64,000 bases of DNA from Rhizobiales bacterium IMCC20636 (GTDB lineage Bacteria; Pseudomonadota; Alphaproteobacteria; Rhizobiales; GCA-2746425): assembly GCA_016865015.1 (NCBI GenBank), contig CP018226.1:1395001-1459000 (forward strand). The letters are read 5' to 3'. Below, one piece after another: positions 1 through 9,691 of the stretch (the first letter of the stretch is position 1; each line of letters opens with the position of its first letter). A model generated the notes under the pieces. It ran no database searches, had not been told where the DNA came from, and saw only the letters and a program-made list of their open reading frames with translations. Both the position numbers and the translations under genes were made by a program.

Positions 1-9
1 GCTCCTCAT

Positions 10-657
10 TTAGAAATGATAGTTGAGGCCGATACGGCCTACATGATTTGATGATCCGCCGACTACGGTTGCGGTTCCAGCCGAGAAGCTGTCATCCGGC
101 ACATCTACATAAAGATATTCCAATTTTGCTGACCAGCGATCATTAAGCTTGCCTTCCACACCGGCACCTCCAGTGAACCCGGCGATTGTATCGTCACCGC
201 TTCCAGAACCGGTCACGCTGGCATCACGATGAGTGAATGCAACACCTGCAGTGGCATAAACGAAATAGCGGCTGAATGTATAACCACCACGCAGACGGAT
301 CGTACCCATCCAGTCTTCCTCGAAGCTGCCTCTTGATGAGCTTCCTTCGATGTCCTGAAAGGAAATGTCAGCTTCAGCACCAATTGCCCAATTTGAATTG
401 AGTTGATGATTGTAGCCGACTTGCGCACCGATGGTGAAGCCTCCGGCATCTCCTGTCGGTCCCGGATTGGCTGGAATGTTATTCTTGAAATCCGCATTGA
501 CGCCGCCAATCAGGCCACCAACATAGAACCCGGTCCAGTTATAGACGGGTACCGGATCATACATGGCTGGTGCGGGATAGGCAGGAAGGTCCGCTGCAAA
601 ACCGGCGCCGACTGCAGATATCATGAGTGTTGAACTGAGGAAAAACTGCTTAAGCAT
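10..657 (-). CDS. Omp25/RopB-type outer-membrane beta-barrel protein
   Basis: A 215-residue small outer-membrane protein. Residues 1-21 form a signal peptide (MLKQFF...GAGFA, then ADLP). A proline-rich linker follows, then the motif YNWTGFYVGGLIGG, which is typical of the Omp25/Omp31/RopB family. The rest alternates like an 8-strand barrel and ends in the terminal aromatic NYHF that the BAM machinery recognises. I placed the start at the ATG at 657, because GGAG sits about 7 nt upstream; a GTG four codons earlier lies on that ribosome-binding site. The family gives envelope stability in rhizobia and Brucella. The exact role here is not shown. Confidence 0.9.
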   Translation of the reverse strand: MLKQFFLSSTLMISAVGAGFAADLPAYPAPAMYDPVPVYNWTGFYVGGLIGGVNADFKNNIPANPGPTGDAGGFTIGAQVGYNHQLNSNWAIGAEADISFQDIEGSSSRGSFEEDWMGTIRLRGGYTFSRYFVYATAGVAFTHRDASVTGSGSGDDTIAGFTGGAGVEGKLNDRWSAKLEYLYVDVPDDSFSAGTATVVGGSSNHVGRIGLNYHF

Positions 658-753
658 GATTGTCTCCACAAAAATATACAGAAATCCTAAGTCAATGATG
701 CTCTGAGAGTCAAACCGATCTGTGATTCCGGGCGATCACTTTTTCCGCTCATG

Positions 754-1659
754 TCAGGTGTCGAGAAGCACCAGAAGCAAAATGCCGAGAGAGATCAAAG
801 TGATACCGAAAATCTCACGAGTCCGGATGCTCTCGCGGAAAAACAGCACACTGGCAGCGAATGAAAACACGATTTCAATCTGGCCAACCGCCTTGACCAG
901 AACGGCTTGCTGCAGAGTCATGGCGGCAAACCAACCCAGAGATGCAAGTCCGCCCGCTACACCCGCGAGCGCACTGATACGCCAGGCCTTGAAAAGGCGA
1001 CTTAGTTGGCCAGGTTCCCGCAGCTTCAGAAATGCGATCATCAGCAGCGCCTGAAGCAGTGTCACAAAACAAAGGGTCAATGAAGCGCGAATGAGAAAAT
1101 CACCACTTGGCAATGACAGGGATGCAGCCCGGTAAGACACGCCCGCAATGGCAAAACAGGCCCCTGATGCGAGGCCGAGCAGAGCTGTCTTGTCAATCCA
1201 GTTCCTACGAGTGAAGCCACTTTGGGGGAGGGACAGGAGAAGGAGACCCATCATGCTGACGGCGATTGCCAGGATAGCGTCACCTGTAAGCGTTTCACTG
1301 AGAAGAATGAACCCAAGGATCGCGCTTTGAATCGTCTCGGTTTTGGAAAATATGGTGCCAACAACAAAGTTGCGAAAGGAAAACAGATGAAGCAATAATG
1401 CAGTCGCCGAGATTTGCGCCAGTGCACCCACGCTGCCATAGACAAAAAACAGCGCAGCCGGCGCTGGCGGCGGTGTTTCCCGATAAACGCTGAGGCCGAA
1501 GACGATTGCTGCTGCAAGCGGCGCTGCAAACACAAAGCGTGCGGCGGTTGCACCCCAATTGCTCAATTCCGCTTTCAGCGATTTTTGCAGGGCAGAGCGC
1601 AGATTTTGCAGAAAAGCAGCGCCGATTGAAATGATAATCCAGAGTTCCATGGTCGCCAT
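754..1659 (-). CDS. EamA-family (DMT superfamily) membrane transporter
   Basis: A 301-residue hydrophobic protein with about ten predicted membrane segments arranged as two repeated EamA halves (roughly residues 5-140 and 150-300). The family exports small metabolites or amino acids across the inner membrane; the substrate cannot be read from sequence. The start may be the ATG at 1659 or the one three codons later (1650). Neither has a strong ribosome-binding site. It stands alone, convergent with nothing obvious, next to the outer-membrane protein gene. Confidence 0.8.
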   Translation of the reverse strand: MATMELWIIISIGAAFLQNLRSALQKSLKAELSNWGATAARFVFAAPLAAAIVFGLSVYRETPPPAPAALFFVYGSVGALAQISATALLLHLFSFRNFVVGTIFSKTETIQSAILGFILLSETLTGDAILAIAVSMMGLLLLSLPQSGFTRRNWIDKTALLGLASGACFAIAGVSYRAASLSLPSGDFLIRASLTLCFVTLLQALLMIAFLKLREPGQLSRLFKAWRISALAGVAGGLASLGWFAAMTLQQAVLVKAVGQIEIVFSFAASVLFFRESIRTREIFGITLISLGILLLVLLDT

Positions 1660-1928
1660 TCAGCACGGGCGCGAGATTGGGTCAAACGCGATTTGTTGAT
1701 AGATTGTTTGCTTGCGTAGATGGGTGGGCGCTGCTATAGGCCCGCTTCTTGTGAGTGAGATTGAATGGCATGATACAACATCGGATTATTGCTGGAAACC
1801 GACGACGACTGATCGCATGCGTTTTGCGCGCATGCACAATTGCGCGTCCTGCCTGTGACGAAGCCCCAACCGAATAGGGGCATCAAACCGCAGGGCTGTT
1901 CCTGACCATCAATCCAGCGGTTTGAATT
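1660..1928. other. Intergenic region between divergent genes
   Basis: About 270 bp separate the minus-strand EamA gene from the plus-strand GNAT gene. It must hold both promoters. I see no convincing ORF or structured RNA in it. Confidence 0.4.
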
Positions 1929-2450
1929 ATGCTCTCCACTTCCGACTACACCCTCGCTTTGCAGACCCCGGCCGATGCGGCCGCGATCAACGCTCTTCAT
2001 GAAATTTCATTCGGCCCCGGTCGGTTTGCGCGTACCGCCTTTCGCATTCGCGAGACAGCTGCGGTTGCCGATGAGCTGTGCTTTGTGGCTCACAGTACCA
2101 CAAGCGACAAGATAGTAGGGTCGGTTGTTCTGAGCCACATTACGATTGGCGACGCGCCAAGCCTTTTGCTTGGACCGCTGACTGTGACCCCGGAATACAA
2201 GAACAAGGGTGCTGGAAAGCTGCTGATGCGTCAGGCCGTGGAAAGCGCTCGGACTGCTGGATACCAATCCATTATTCTGGTCGGCGACGAGCCTTATTAC
2301 GGACCATTCGGTTTTCGCCCGATCCCTCCCAATCAGATCACGCTGCCGGGCCCGGTCGATCCTGCAAGGCTGCTGGTTTGTGTGTTGCAGGATGGAGCAG
2401 AGTTTACCGCTTCCGGTGAGGTCAAGGGAACCACAACGCCCGCCAAATGA
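1929..2450 (+). CDS. GNAT N-acetyltransferase (YhbS-like)
   Basis: A 173-residue single-domain acetyltransferase. The GNAT acetyl-CoA site is visible around residues 75-100, with LLLGPLTVTPEYKNKGAGKL followed by a helix of the LMRQAVESAR type; the usual Q/RxxGxG/A signature appears as NKGAGK. The C-terminal YYGPFGFRP segment is the conserved YGxxGF motif of the YhbS group. The substrate is unknown. It is convergent with, and only 2 bp from, the minus-strand membrane protein gene that ends at 2453. Confidence 0.8.
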   Translation: MLSTSDYTLALQTPADAAAINALHEISFGPGRFARTAFRIRETAAVADELCFVAHSTTSDKIVGSVVLSHITIGDAPSLLLGPLTVTPEYKNKGAGKLLMRQAVESARTAGYQSIILVGDEPYYGPFGFRPIPPNQITLPGPVDPARLLVCVLQDGAEFTASGEVKGTTTPAK

Positions 2451-2452
2451 AT

Positions 2453-4570
2453 TTAACGCCCTTCACGATACCACATGGCAGATAACAGACCGAGCAAGAT
2501 TGCCAGTCCAAGCAGACCTGCAAATAGTGGCAGTCTGTCGATACCGATCAGTCGTGTAGCATCATTCATCTGAAGCCCCATCCAGCCGCTACCTGACAAA
2601 GCGCCACCACTGCGTATCGGAAGCATGCGGGGAAGGCTGATCGCATCATCCTTCAGGGCTGCCAGTCTGACCACTGCGCCGCCAGTTGATGTCGCCAGCG
2701 GTGTCAGAGGCTGGGTGGTGCTGAGGGCATCGCGGTACTCGCGCGGGTTGTCAGGGCCAACCTGAACGAGGGTTTCCCGTGTTCCGTCACTGACGCGATA
2801 GAGACCCAGATCTTCGACAGGAATTGTGTTTTGCCAGATGCCTGGTTGTTGAAGCGCAAGATTTGTCGAGCGGGTCTCTCCTCTGGGTGTTTCAATCTGG
2901 ATCGTGAGCTCCGGGCTGGTCTCGTTCAAATCATCCAGCGTCTGGCGCTCTATGATCAGGCGTCCGTCTTTGGCCGTCGCAGTCAGACGTTCTTCTTCAA
3001 GGTCCGGTTCTTTCATCAGCCAGTGGCCGAGACGTCGCAAAAGCTGGACATGCGGTCCGCCGCCTTCAAAACCGCGTGCCCATAACCAGGCGTGGTCGGA
3101 CAGCATGAGTGCCAGGCGCCCTTCGCCATAGCGGGACAGCATCAACAGGGGCCGTTCGCCCGCACCGGTCATGATGGTGTTGGTGCTTCCTTCAAATCTT
3201 GATGGCGTGACATCGACGAGGCGGAACCAGCGGCTCCAGTCAGGAGGTTCCTGATCTGCACCAGGAAGGGCGCGGGTCACCGGGTGGCGTTTGCCAACGT
3301 CACTGACACGTGCGTGAAATGGCTCTTCCAGAACCGTGCCGGTGGGTTCTGCTGGCAGAATGGATGAAAGCGGCGTGTCGAACAGCGAGTCGCTGCTGGA
3401 ATAACCCGGGCCTGCCGCAAACATGACGGCACCACCGCGCGCGACATATTCGGCGATGTTGTAGAAATAGACATGCGACAACACGCCAAGGCGCTCATAG
3501 CGGTCGAAGATGATCAGATCGAATTCATCGATGCGCTCTGAAAACAGCTCCCGGGTCGGGAAGGCAATCAAGGACAGTTCATTGATCGGCGTGCCGTCCT
3601 GCTTTTCCGGCGGGCGCAGAATGGTAAAATGAACCAGATCGACCGAGGCATCTGACTTCAACAGGTTCCGCCAGGTCCGTTCGCCTGCATGTGGTTTTCC
3701 GGAAATCAGCAAGACGCGGAGATTTTCGCGAATGCCTTCGACCTGCAACAGGGCGGTGTTGTTGATTTCAGTCAGCTCTCCTGGAATTGGAGCCAGCTGG
3801 AACTGGAACAGGTTCAGACCGCCATGTGCAATATCAACGGTGACCGGTACGCTGACGCCGACCGGAATGGAATAGGTATCGATGACCACGCCATCGCGGC
3901 TGACAGTCAGAGGCATTTCCGGGCGCAGCCCGGCACCGGCTGGGGCTCTTGTGTCCTCAATACGCAGACGTACGGTCTGGGCTTCGTCGACGATCCCGAA
4001 GCGCGGTGCACTTTCCAGTACCACCCTGATGTCACGCTCATTCTGGTGGCCGGTGATGAGGCCGTGGACCGGGCCTGAAAGCCCCGACGCATTCGCGTCG
4101 GACGGAATGTCATGGACCTGACCATCTGTGATGAAAAATGTTCCGGCGAGGCGCTCTGGCGGCACATCGCCCAGAGCCTGTGTCAGTGATGAGAACAAGG
4201 CCGTGCCATCGCTGTCTGCCAAACGTCGCTCGCCTGCGTCAACGACCCGCAATTCCACATTATCCAAGGCTGTCAGACGCTCCTTGAGAAGCTCAAGGGC
4301 TGCTTCTGTCTGCTCCGAGCGTCCATCAAGGCTCTGGCTTTCGCTGCGATCCACGACGATGGTGGCAATATTCGTGAGCCGCTCGCGTTCTTCTCGCTCC
4401 ACAACAGGGTTGGCGAGCGCCAGAATGACAGCCGCCAGGGCAAGACACCGCAAAGGCGCGCCCCGCAAGCGATAGATCAGACCTGGCAAAGACAGAGCCA
4501 GCGCAGCGATACCGGCTGCCAGAAGCGCCCAGAGCGGTATCAAGGGTTCAAAGGCAAGGGACCAGATCAT
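2453..4570 (-). CDS. Membrane protein of the MoxR/DUF58 block (VWA-like and amidotransferase-like regions)
   Basis: A 705-residue protein with two N-terminal membrane helices (about 8-28 and 38-55) and one at the C-terminus (about 680-698). A periplasmic VWA-like region contains VVDRSESQSLDG. A central class I amidotransferase-like fold contains GGAVMFAAGPGYSS but has no catalytic Cys-His-Glu triad that I can identify. It is the last gene of a minus-strand block in which moxR, DUF58 and BatA-DUF4159 precede it, 2 bp after the previous stop, so co-translation is likely. In alphaproteobacteria this block is conserved. By analogy with Bat/MoxR systems it is thought to assist folding or maturation of envelope proteins. 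Confidence 0.75.
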   Translation of the reverse strand: MIWSLAFEPLIPLWALLAAGIAALALSLPGLIYRLRGAPLRCLALAAVILALANPVVEREERERLTNIATIVVDRSESQSLDGRSEQTEAALELLKERLTALDNVELRVVDAGERRLADSDGTALFSSLTQALGDVPPERLAGTFFITDGQVHDIPSDANASGLSGPVHGLITGHQNERDIRVVLESAPRFGIVDEAQTVRLRIEDTRAPAGAGLRPEMPLTVSRDGVVIDTYSIPVGVSVPVTVDIAHGGLNLFQFQLAPIPGELTEINNTALLQVEGIRENLRVLLISGKPHAGERTWRNLLKSDASVDLVHFTILRPPEKQDGTPINELSLIAFPTRELFSERIDEFDLIIFDRYERLGVLSHVYFYNIAEYVARGGAVMFAAGPGYSSSDSLFDTPLSSILPAEPTGTVLEEPFHARVSDVGKRHPVTRALPGADQEPPDWSRWFRLVDVTPSRFEGSTNTIMTGAGERPLLMLSRYGEGRLALMLSDHAWLWARGFEGGGPHVQLLRRLGHWLMKEPDLEEERLTATAKDGRLIIERQTLDDLNETSPELTIQIETPRGETRSTNLALQQPGIWQNTIPVEDLGLYRVSDGTRETLVQVGPDNPREYRDALSTTQPLTPLATSTGGAVVRLAALKDDAISLPRMLPIRSGGALSGSGWMGLQMNDATRLIGIDRLPLFAGLLGLAILLGLLSAMWYREGR

Positions 4571-4572
4571 GA

Positions 4573-7458
4573 CTATTGCCCCAGCCGTTCAAGCAGCGCT
4601 GGCAGGTGAACCTGATCTGCCTTGTAATTGCCAGTCAGGGTGTACATGGCGATGTTTGCCCCGGTACGGAATGCCAATTCGCGCTGGCGGGGATTGTTGG
4701 GGACTGTCGGCAACAGCGGACGACCATCCACGGACACGGCCCAGGCAGCGGCAAAATCATTGGCCGTGATCATGATCGTGGATACGCCATCGGCAACGCG
4801 GCTGTCGGTTGTGCCATCCTGATTGCGCGCTTCGACCCATAATGGGCTTTCCAGATAGCGGCCAGGAAACACCGAGAGCAGAAAGAAGGATTTGGTCAGA
4901 ACATGGTCCGGCGGCACTGGCTCCAAAGGCGGCACGTCCAGACTGGCCAGCATGTTTCTCAGTTTGGTACTAGCCGGACTTGCGCCAAATCCGCTGGTGC
5001 CGGAGCTGGATAATTGATCGCGGGTATCGAACAACACCGAGCCGCCCTGTTTCATGAAAGCGTCGATGCGCGCCATTGTTTCAAGACTTGGCAATTCGGA
5101 TTGCGGGTCTATCGGCCAGTAGATCAGCGGATAAAATGATAGCTCATCTGTTTCCGGGTTGAGACCACGAGGATAGGCCGGTTCCAAAGAGGTTCTGCTT
5201 GCCAGAAACTGGCTCAGGCCGGACAGACCCTGTCTGGAAATATCGTCGATTTCCGGATTGCCGGTGATGATGTAGGCCAGTCGGGTTTCATTGGCATCTT
5301 CCAGCGCTCTTTGAAGTGCCGCACTCTCGTCATCGCTGCCGGCTTGCTGTGCGATTGCGTTGTCGGATGCCAGAAAACTCCCGATTGCCAGAGCAGTTAT
5401 CAGCGTTTTTACGGTTCCGCGTGCAACTGATCTTTGTCGGAAAGCCCGGGCAAAGACACCCTGCATGATGAGCACAGCCAAAGCGTCTGCCAACAGCAGC
5501 AGCAAGGCGATGCTGAACAAGGCCGGTTTCAAGTCCACTGTCGTGGCCGGCGCAAAGTCGGAAGACTTTTCAACTGTCAGATCATTCGTGTTGAGGCTTG
5601 CAAGCGTTACATCGCTGTCAAACACATTGAGTGCGCGATAGCGTTCCGGCACTCCGTAGAAGCCAGGTGGTGTATCCGGTGTCGCGGCAACTGCGCCTGA
5701 CGCCGGGATGGCCTTGATCGTGTTGCCCGACGGGGTTAGCAAGCCTGTCGCCATGAGCGACTGGAAGGGCACCAATTGACTGTTTTGTGTCGCATTGGAC
5801 AATTGTGCAGTGCCGGTGCTTTCCTGAACACGCGCCAATGGCAAGGTGACGCGCAGCATATCGACAAACAGGCCCGACAAGGGCAGATCCGACCAACTGG
5901 CGTCAGCGGTGATATGAAACAGCACCAGCCAGCCGCTGCCGATCTGGCGGGCGGTTACCAGAGGCGTGCCGTCCTCAAGATAGGCCCATGTGCGATCTGA
6001 CAGGCCTGCATCCGGCTCGGCCAGAACCTGCTGACGCACAGTGGTTTCGGCCTGAATCTGCGGGTTCAGCTGAATATCCGCGAAGGGACTCTGGTCTGAA
6101 AAACCGGCCAGTTGCTGTGGTGTTTCCCATGACAGGCTGCCGCCAAGAATGCGTCCGCCCGAGCGCAGGGATACCGGTACGAGCGTGTCTTCCGCCGCTG
6201 CCAGACGCGGACCGGCAAAGCGGATGACAAGCCCGCCTGCATTGATGAAAGCTTCCAGCTGATCGCCGGCATCTCCCAGCAGGGTGCCGACATCTGTCAT
6301 GACGATGACAGACACGCCTTCATTCATGAAGGCTTCGATGGATGTGGCTATATTGGCATCGGCTTCGACCCGAAGGTCTGCGTAGGGTCCAAGAGCGCGG
6401 CGCACATAGTAAGCCGGGGACAAGAGGGGCTGGGAGGCGTCCGCACCCTCGCCGGACAGGATGCCGACAACTTTGCGACGGAAGCGGTCATCCAGCAGTT
6501 GAACGCCCGCGGCCGTTCCTGCACCGGATAATTCGATACGCGCAATGTCGTTGCGCAATTCGATTGGCAGATCCAGAACGGTTTCTGCGGTGGTGCTTTC
6601 TTCGTCAAAGGTCAATTGGGATGTTGCAATCAGCCGGTTTTGCAAATCATAGGCCTGAACCAGCCGTGAATCCTGTCCCGTCGCGTCCAGCCGACTTGCC
6701 GTAATGGTGAGCTCGTCGACGCTGTTGACCGGCGGATTGAGCGCAACCAGTGCCTGATTGTTCTGCAGCAGGATCACCGGTAAGTTGCTGTCATTCAGCA
6801 CGCGCATGAATGCCTGGTCAGCATCGCCTTCCGGATCATTTCGGTCTGCCGTGGACACCTTGTCAGAGAACCACACGATCTGGGCAATCTGTGCCCCGTC
6901 CTGACTGGTCAGAAATGCACTTAGACCATCCGCCAGTGTTGCGCGATCAAGCGACAATGCCTGTGGCTCCAGCGCCTGAATGAGACTTCGCGCCTCGGCG
7001 GGTGACAGCAATTGTGGCAGGAGTGAATTGCCGTTGGCGGTGAGCGCACCGGACGCAGCGACAACTGGCATCAGGGCAATCAGATAATCGTTTTCGGAGG
7101 CGTCATCTATGATCCGGTTTGCTGCTTCCATACGCGCAGTCCAGTCTGGCGCTGAAGCAAAGCCATTATCGACTATGAGCAAAACATTTCCGGCGAGCGG
7201 CACCCGGTTCTCTTCGGGCTGCCATTGGGGGCCGGCCAGAGCCAGAATGACGGCAGCGGCCAGAGCCAGACGAATGGCCGTGAGCCACCACGGGCTGTGA
7301 GCAGGTGTTTCATCGGGTTTGATAATCTCCAGCAGCAGACGTGTTGGCGGAAATTGCACGTCGCGGGGTTTCGGCGGTGTCAGGCGCAGGAGCCACCAGA
7401 TCACCGGCAGAAGCAAAAGGGCTGTCAGAATGAAGGGTGTTGCGAATGCAATCGGCAT
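4573..7458 (-). CDS. BatA N-terminal / DUF4159 domain membrane protein
   Basis: A 961-residue protein. The N-terminus (residues 1-80) is a BatA (aerotolerance regulator N-terminal) domain: helix, PPKPRDVQFPPTRLL, then a second helix ending LALAGPQW. A VWA-like region follows (LLIVDNGFASAPDW). There is another helix near residues 645-670, and a C-terminal DUF4159 domain (about 745-960) starting at TRLAYIITGNPEIDD. Its start codon directly abuts the DUF58 stop codon (TAG then ATG), so the genes are one operon. The role is probably with MoxR in handling envelope proteins; this is family context, not seen in the sequence. Confidence 0.85.
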   Translation of the reverse strand: MPIAFATPFILTALLLLPVIWWLLRLTPPKPRDVQFPPTRLLLEIIKPDETPAHSPWWLTAIRLALAAAVILALAGPQWQPEENRVPLAGNVLLIVDNGFASAPDWTARMEAANRIIDDASENDYLIALMPVVAASGALTANGNSLLPQLLSPAEARSLIQALEPQALSLDRATLADGLSAFLTSQDGAQIAQIVWFSDKVSTADRNDPEGDADQAFMRVLNDSNLPVILLQNNQALVALNPPVNSVDELTITASRLDATGQDSRLVQAYDLQNRLIATSQLTFDEESTTAETVLDLPIELRNDIARIELSGAGTAAGVQLLDDRFRRKVVGILSGEGADASQPLLSPAYYVRRALGPYADLRVEADANIATSIEAFMNEGVSVIVMTDVGTLLGDAGDQLEAFINAGGLVIRFAGPRLAAAEDTLVPVSLRSGGRILGGSLSWETPQQLAGFSDQSPFADIQLNPQIQAETTVRQQVLAEPDAGLSDRTWAYLEDGTPLVTARQIGSGWLVLFHITADASWSDLPLSGLFVDMLRVTLPLARVQESTGTAQLSNATQNSQLVPFQSLMATGLLTPSGNTIKAIPASGAVAATPDTPPGFYGVPERYRALNVFDSDVTLASLNTNDLTVEKSSDFAPATTVDLKPALFSIALLLLLADALAVLIMQGVFARAFRQRSVARGTVKTLITALAIGSFLASDNAIAQQAGSDDESAALQRALEDANETRLAYIITGNPEIDDISRQGLSGLSQFLASRTSLEPAYPRGLNPETDELSFYPLIYWPIDPQSELPSLETMARIDAFMKQGGSVLFDTRDQLSSSGTSGFGASPASTKLRNMLASLDVPPLEPVPPDHVLTKSFFLLSVFPGRYLESPLWVEARNQDGTTDSRVADGVSTIMITANDFAAAWAVSVDGRPLLPTVPNNPRQRELAFRTGANIAMYTLTGNYKADQVHLPALLERLGQ

Positions 7459-8406
7459 CTAGATTGCTCCGCTGATCTGTTCGGCGGGCAGGGCATCTGA
7501 CGTGCCGTCATCGGTCAGACGTGTGTAAAGAGCCATCAGGGCTTCGCTGATCGAGCGGTCCGTATGATGGATCGCAAAGGTCCAGCCCATTTTCCGGCAG
7601 AAGGCCTGCAGCCGATCACGGCGCTCGGCAAGCCGCGCCTGATAGGCAGCCCGGTAGACTTCTGCACGGCCCGCGGTCAGTTTCAGACCGCTTTCGGCTT
7701 CGGTGAACTGGACGCGACCGGTGAAGGGAAAGCTTTCCTCGATCGGATCATTGATCTGGACAAGATGGCCGCGTGCGCCCAGAGCGGACAAGCGGGCAAT
7801 GCCAGCATTCACATCATCAACCGCATCCAGAAAATCGCTGAACACAACAACATCGGTAAAGCGTTTTGGCGCGGCTCCAATTGGCAAAGCGGTCGGGTTT
7901 TTCATCGCGCCCAATATGTCAGCAATCGCTTCCGCAGCCTTGCGGTCGGCACGGGCTGGCATCGCACCCAGCAAGCCAACGCGTTCGCCGCTGCGTGTCA
8001 GGACCATGGCCAGTGATAGTGTCAGAATAAGCGCCCGATCCCGCTTGACCGTGTCGGACAGGTGAGAGCGATAGCCCATCGAGCCGGTCAGGTCAGGCCA
8101 CAGACACACAGTATGCGCGGCTTCCCATTCGCGTTCGCGGATCTGCAATTCTTCCTGGCTGGCCGACCGTCGCCAGTCAATGCGGGTGGCAGGCTCGCCA
8201 AATGTGTAGGGGCGATATTGCCAGAAATCTTCTCCGGGTCCGGATTTGCGGCGGCCATGCATGCCAAGGCTGACCGTGTTTGCAATCCGCTCTGCGGCGA
8301 CCAGAATATCCGGCAGAACATCAGCAACTTCGCGCGCCTGGTGAATCTGAAGATCAGAGTCAAAAGGCGTGGAAGCCGTGTCAGCGGAGGAGGTGGGCCA
8401 CAGCAT
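7459..8406 (-). CDS. DUF58 domain protein
   Basis: A 315-residue protein with the DUF58 signature near residues 53-85 (GRRKSGPGEDFWQYRPY, then GEPATRIDWRRSA). A VWA-like segment follows with DLTGSMGY, a partial DxSxS metal-ion site. There are no membrane helices, unlike many DUF58 proteins. It lies between moxR (71 bp upstream) and the BatA-DUF4159 gene (0 bp). DUF58 proteins are regular partners of MoxR AAA+ ATPases. Confidence 0.88.
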   Translation of the reverse strand: MLWPTSSADTASTPFDSDLQIHQAREVADVLPDILVAAERIANTVSLGMHGRRKSGPGEDFWQYRPYTFGEPATRIDWRRSASQEELQIREREWEAAHTVCLWPDLTGSMGYRSHLSDTVKRDRALILTLSLAMVLTRSGERVGLLGAMPARADRKAAEAIADILGAMKNPTALPIGAAPKRFTDVVVFSDFLDAVDDVNAGIARLSALGARGHLVQINDPIEESFPFTGRVQFTEAESGLKLTAGRAEVYRAAYQARLAERRDRLQAFCRKMGWTFAIHHTDRSISEALMALYTRLTDDGTSDALPAEQISGAI

Positions 8407-8477
8407 AAATCAGCCGGCCCCCCGCAAGTCAAAGTCAGGTCGGCCTTGGGATAGGTCCCGGGTTTTTGGCCGCGCCC

Positions 8478-9503
8478 TCAAAGATGTGTCTCGACAAGGT
8501 CGGCAATCAACTTGCGAACGGTGATGCCATCTGCACGGGCTGCAAAGGTGACCGCCATGCGGTGTTGCAGGACCGGACCGGCAAGTGCTGCGATATCATC
8601 CATTGAAGGCGCAAGCCTTCCGTCCAGAAGGGCTCGGGCACGGCAGGTCAGCATCAGTGCCTGACCGGCACGGGGGCCTGGGCCCCAGGCGATATGCCGC
8701 GTCAGTCCGTCTTCATCATTGCCTTCGGGACGCGCTGCGCGCACGAGTTTTAAAATGGCATCAACGATTTTCTCGCCAACCGGGATGCTGCGCACCAGGG
8801 CCTGCATTTTCAGAAGGCTTTCCGGGTTCAGAACGGCTTGGGGGACAGCATCAAACGAGCCTGTGGTTTCCAACAGGATCTGACGCTCGGCGTCCAATTC
8901 CGGATAAAGCACGTCGATCTGCATCAGGAAACGGTCAAGTTGCGCTTCCGGCAGGGGATAGGTGCCTTCCTGTTCCAGCGGATTCTGGGTTGCCAGCACA
9001 TGGAACGGGGCGGGCAGATCAAACCGCTCTCCGGCAATCGTGACATGGTATTCCTGCATGGCCTGCAACAAGGCAGACTGGGTGCGGGGACTGGCGCGGT
9101 TGATTTCATCAGCCATCAGCAACTGGCCGAAAATAGGGCCCTTGATGAAGCGAAAATTGCGACTGCCATCATCGCCCTGTTCCAGAACCTCCGAGCCAAG
9201 AATATCAGACGGCATCAGATCCGGTGTGAATTGAATACGCCTTGCATCAAGGCCCAGCACAATGCTCATCGTGTCCACAAGCTTGGTTTTGGCAAGTCCG
9301 GGCACGCCGACCAACAACCCATGTCCGCCGGCAAGAACGGTTGTCAGAGCTTGCTCAACCACATCAGCCTGACCATAGATCACCTTGCCGATAGCGGTTT
9401 TGACATCTTGAAGCGTTTCCGCGGCCTTGTCGGCCTGAGCCACGATATCAGCATCGTCAGGCTGAGATGGTGCTGCATCGCTCACAGTGGTTGTGTCACT
9501 CAT
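8478..9503 (-). CDS. moxR: MoxR-family AAA+ ATPase
   Basis: A 341-residue AAA+ chaperone-like ATPase. Walker A is GVPGLAKTKL and Walker B is LMADEINRA; sensor 1 lies in VLATQNPLEQEGTYPLPEAQ, and the lid domain occupies the last 100 residues. The start at 9503 (MSDTTTV) has GGGGA five bases upstream. An upstream ATG would add 17 residues but has weaker support. First gene of the block moxR - DUF58 - BatA/DUF4159 - membrane protein. MoxR ATPases remodel or activate partner proteins that carry VWA domains, which the following genes supply. Confidence 0.92.
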   Translation of the reverse strand: MSDTTTVSDAAPSQPDDADIVAQADKAAETLQDVKTAIGKVIYGQADVVEQALTTVLAGGHGLLVGVPGLAKTKLVDTMSIVLGLDARRIQFTPDLMPSDILGSEVLEQGDDGSRNFRFIKGPIFGQLLMADEINRASPRTQSALLQAMQEYHVTIAGERFDLPAPFHVLATQNPLEQEGTYPLPEAQLDRFLMQIDVLYPELDAERQILLETTGSFDAVPQAVLNPESLLKMQALVRSIPVGEKIVDAILKLVRAARPEGNDEDGLTRHIAWGPGPRAGQALMLTCRARALLDGRLAPSMDDIAALAGPVLQHRMAVTFAARADGITVRKLIADLVETHL

Positions 9504-9691
9504 GGCATCCCCTTTGCACGGATTGGTTGCTGGTATCTTGGGCGAAACCGGCACAGGCGTCGAGGCCTTATATATTACAATTTGGCAGGAAATAAGTCGC
9601 CAGCTTTTGCAGTTTTATTCACGGCTGCATAGATACATATAGAGTGAGTTGGTGCGCCGGACAGGCGTGGATGTGCAAGGAGCGGAAAAAA

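Noticed and set aside
8838-9632. 264-codon plus-strand ORF opposite moxR
   Set aside because: It is the complement of a conserved AAA+ ATPase gene and has no recognisable domain.
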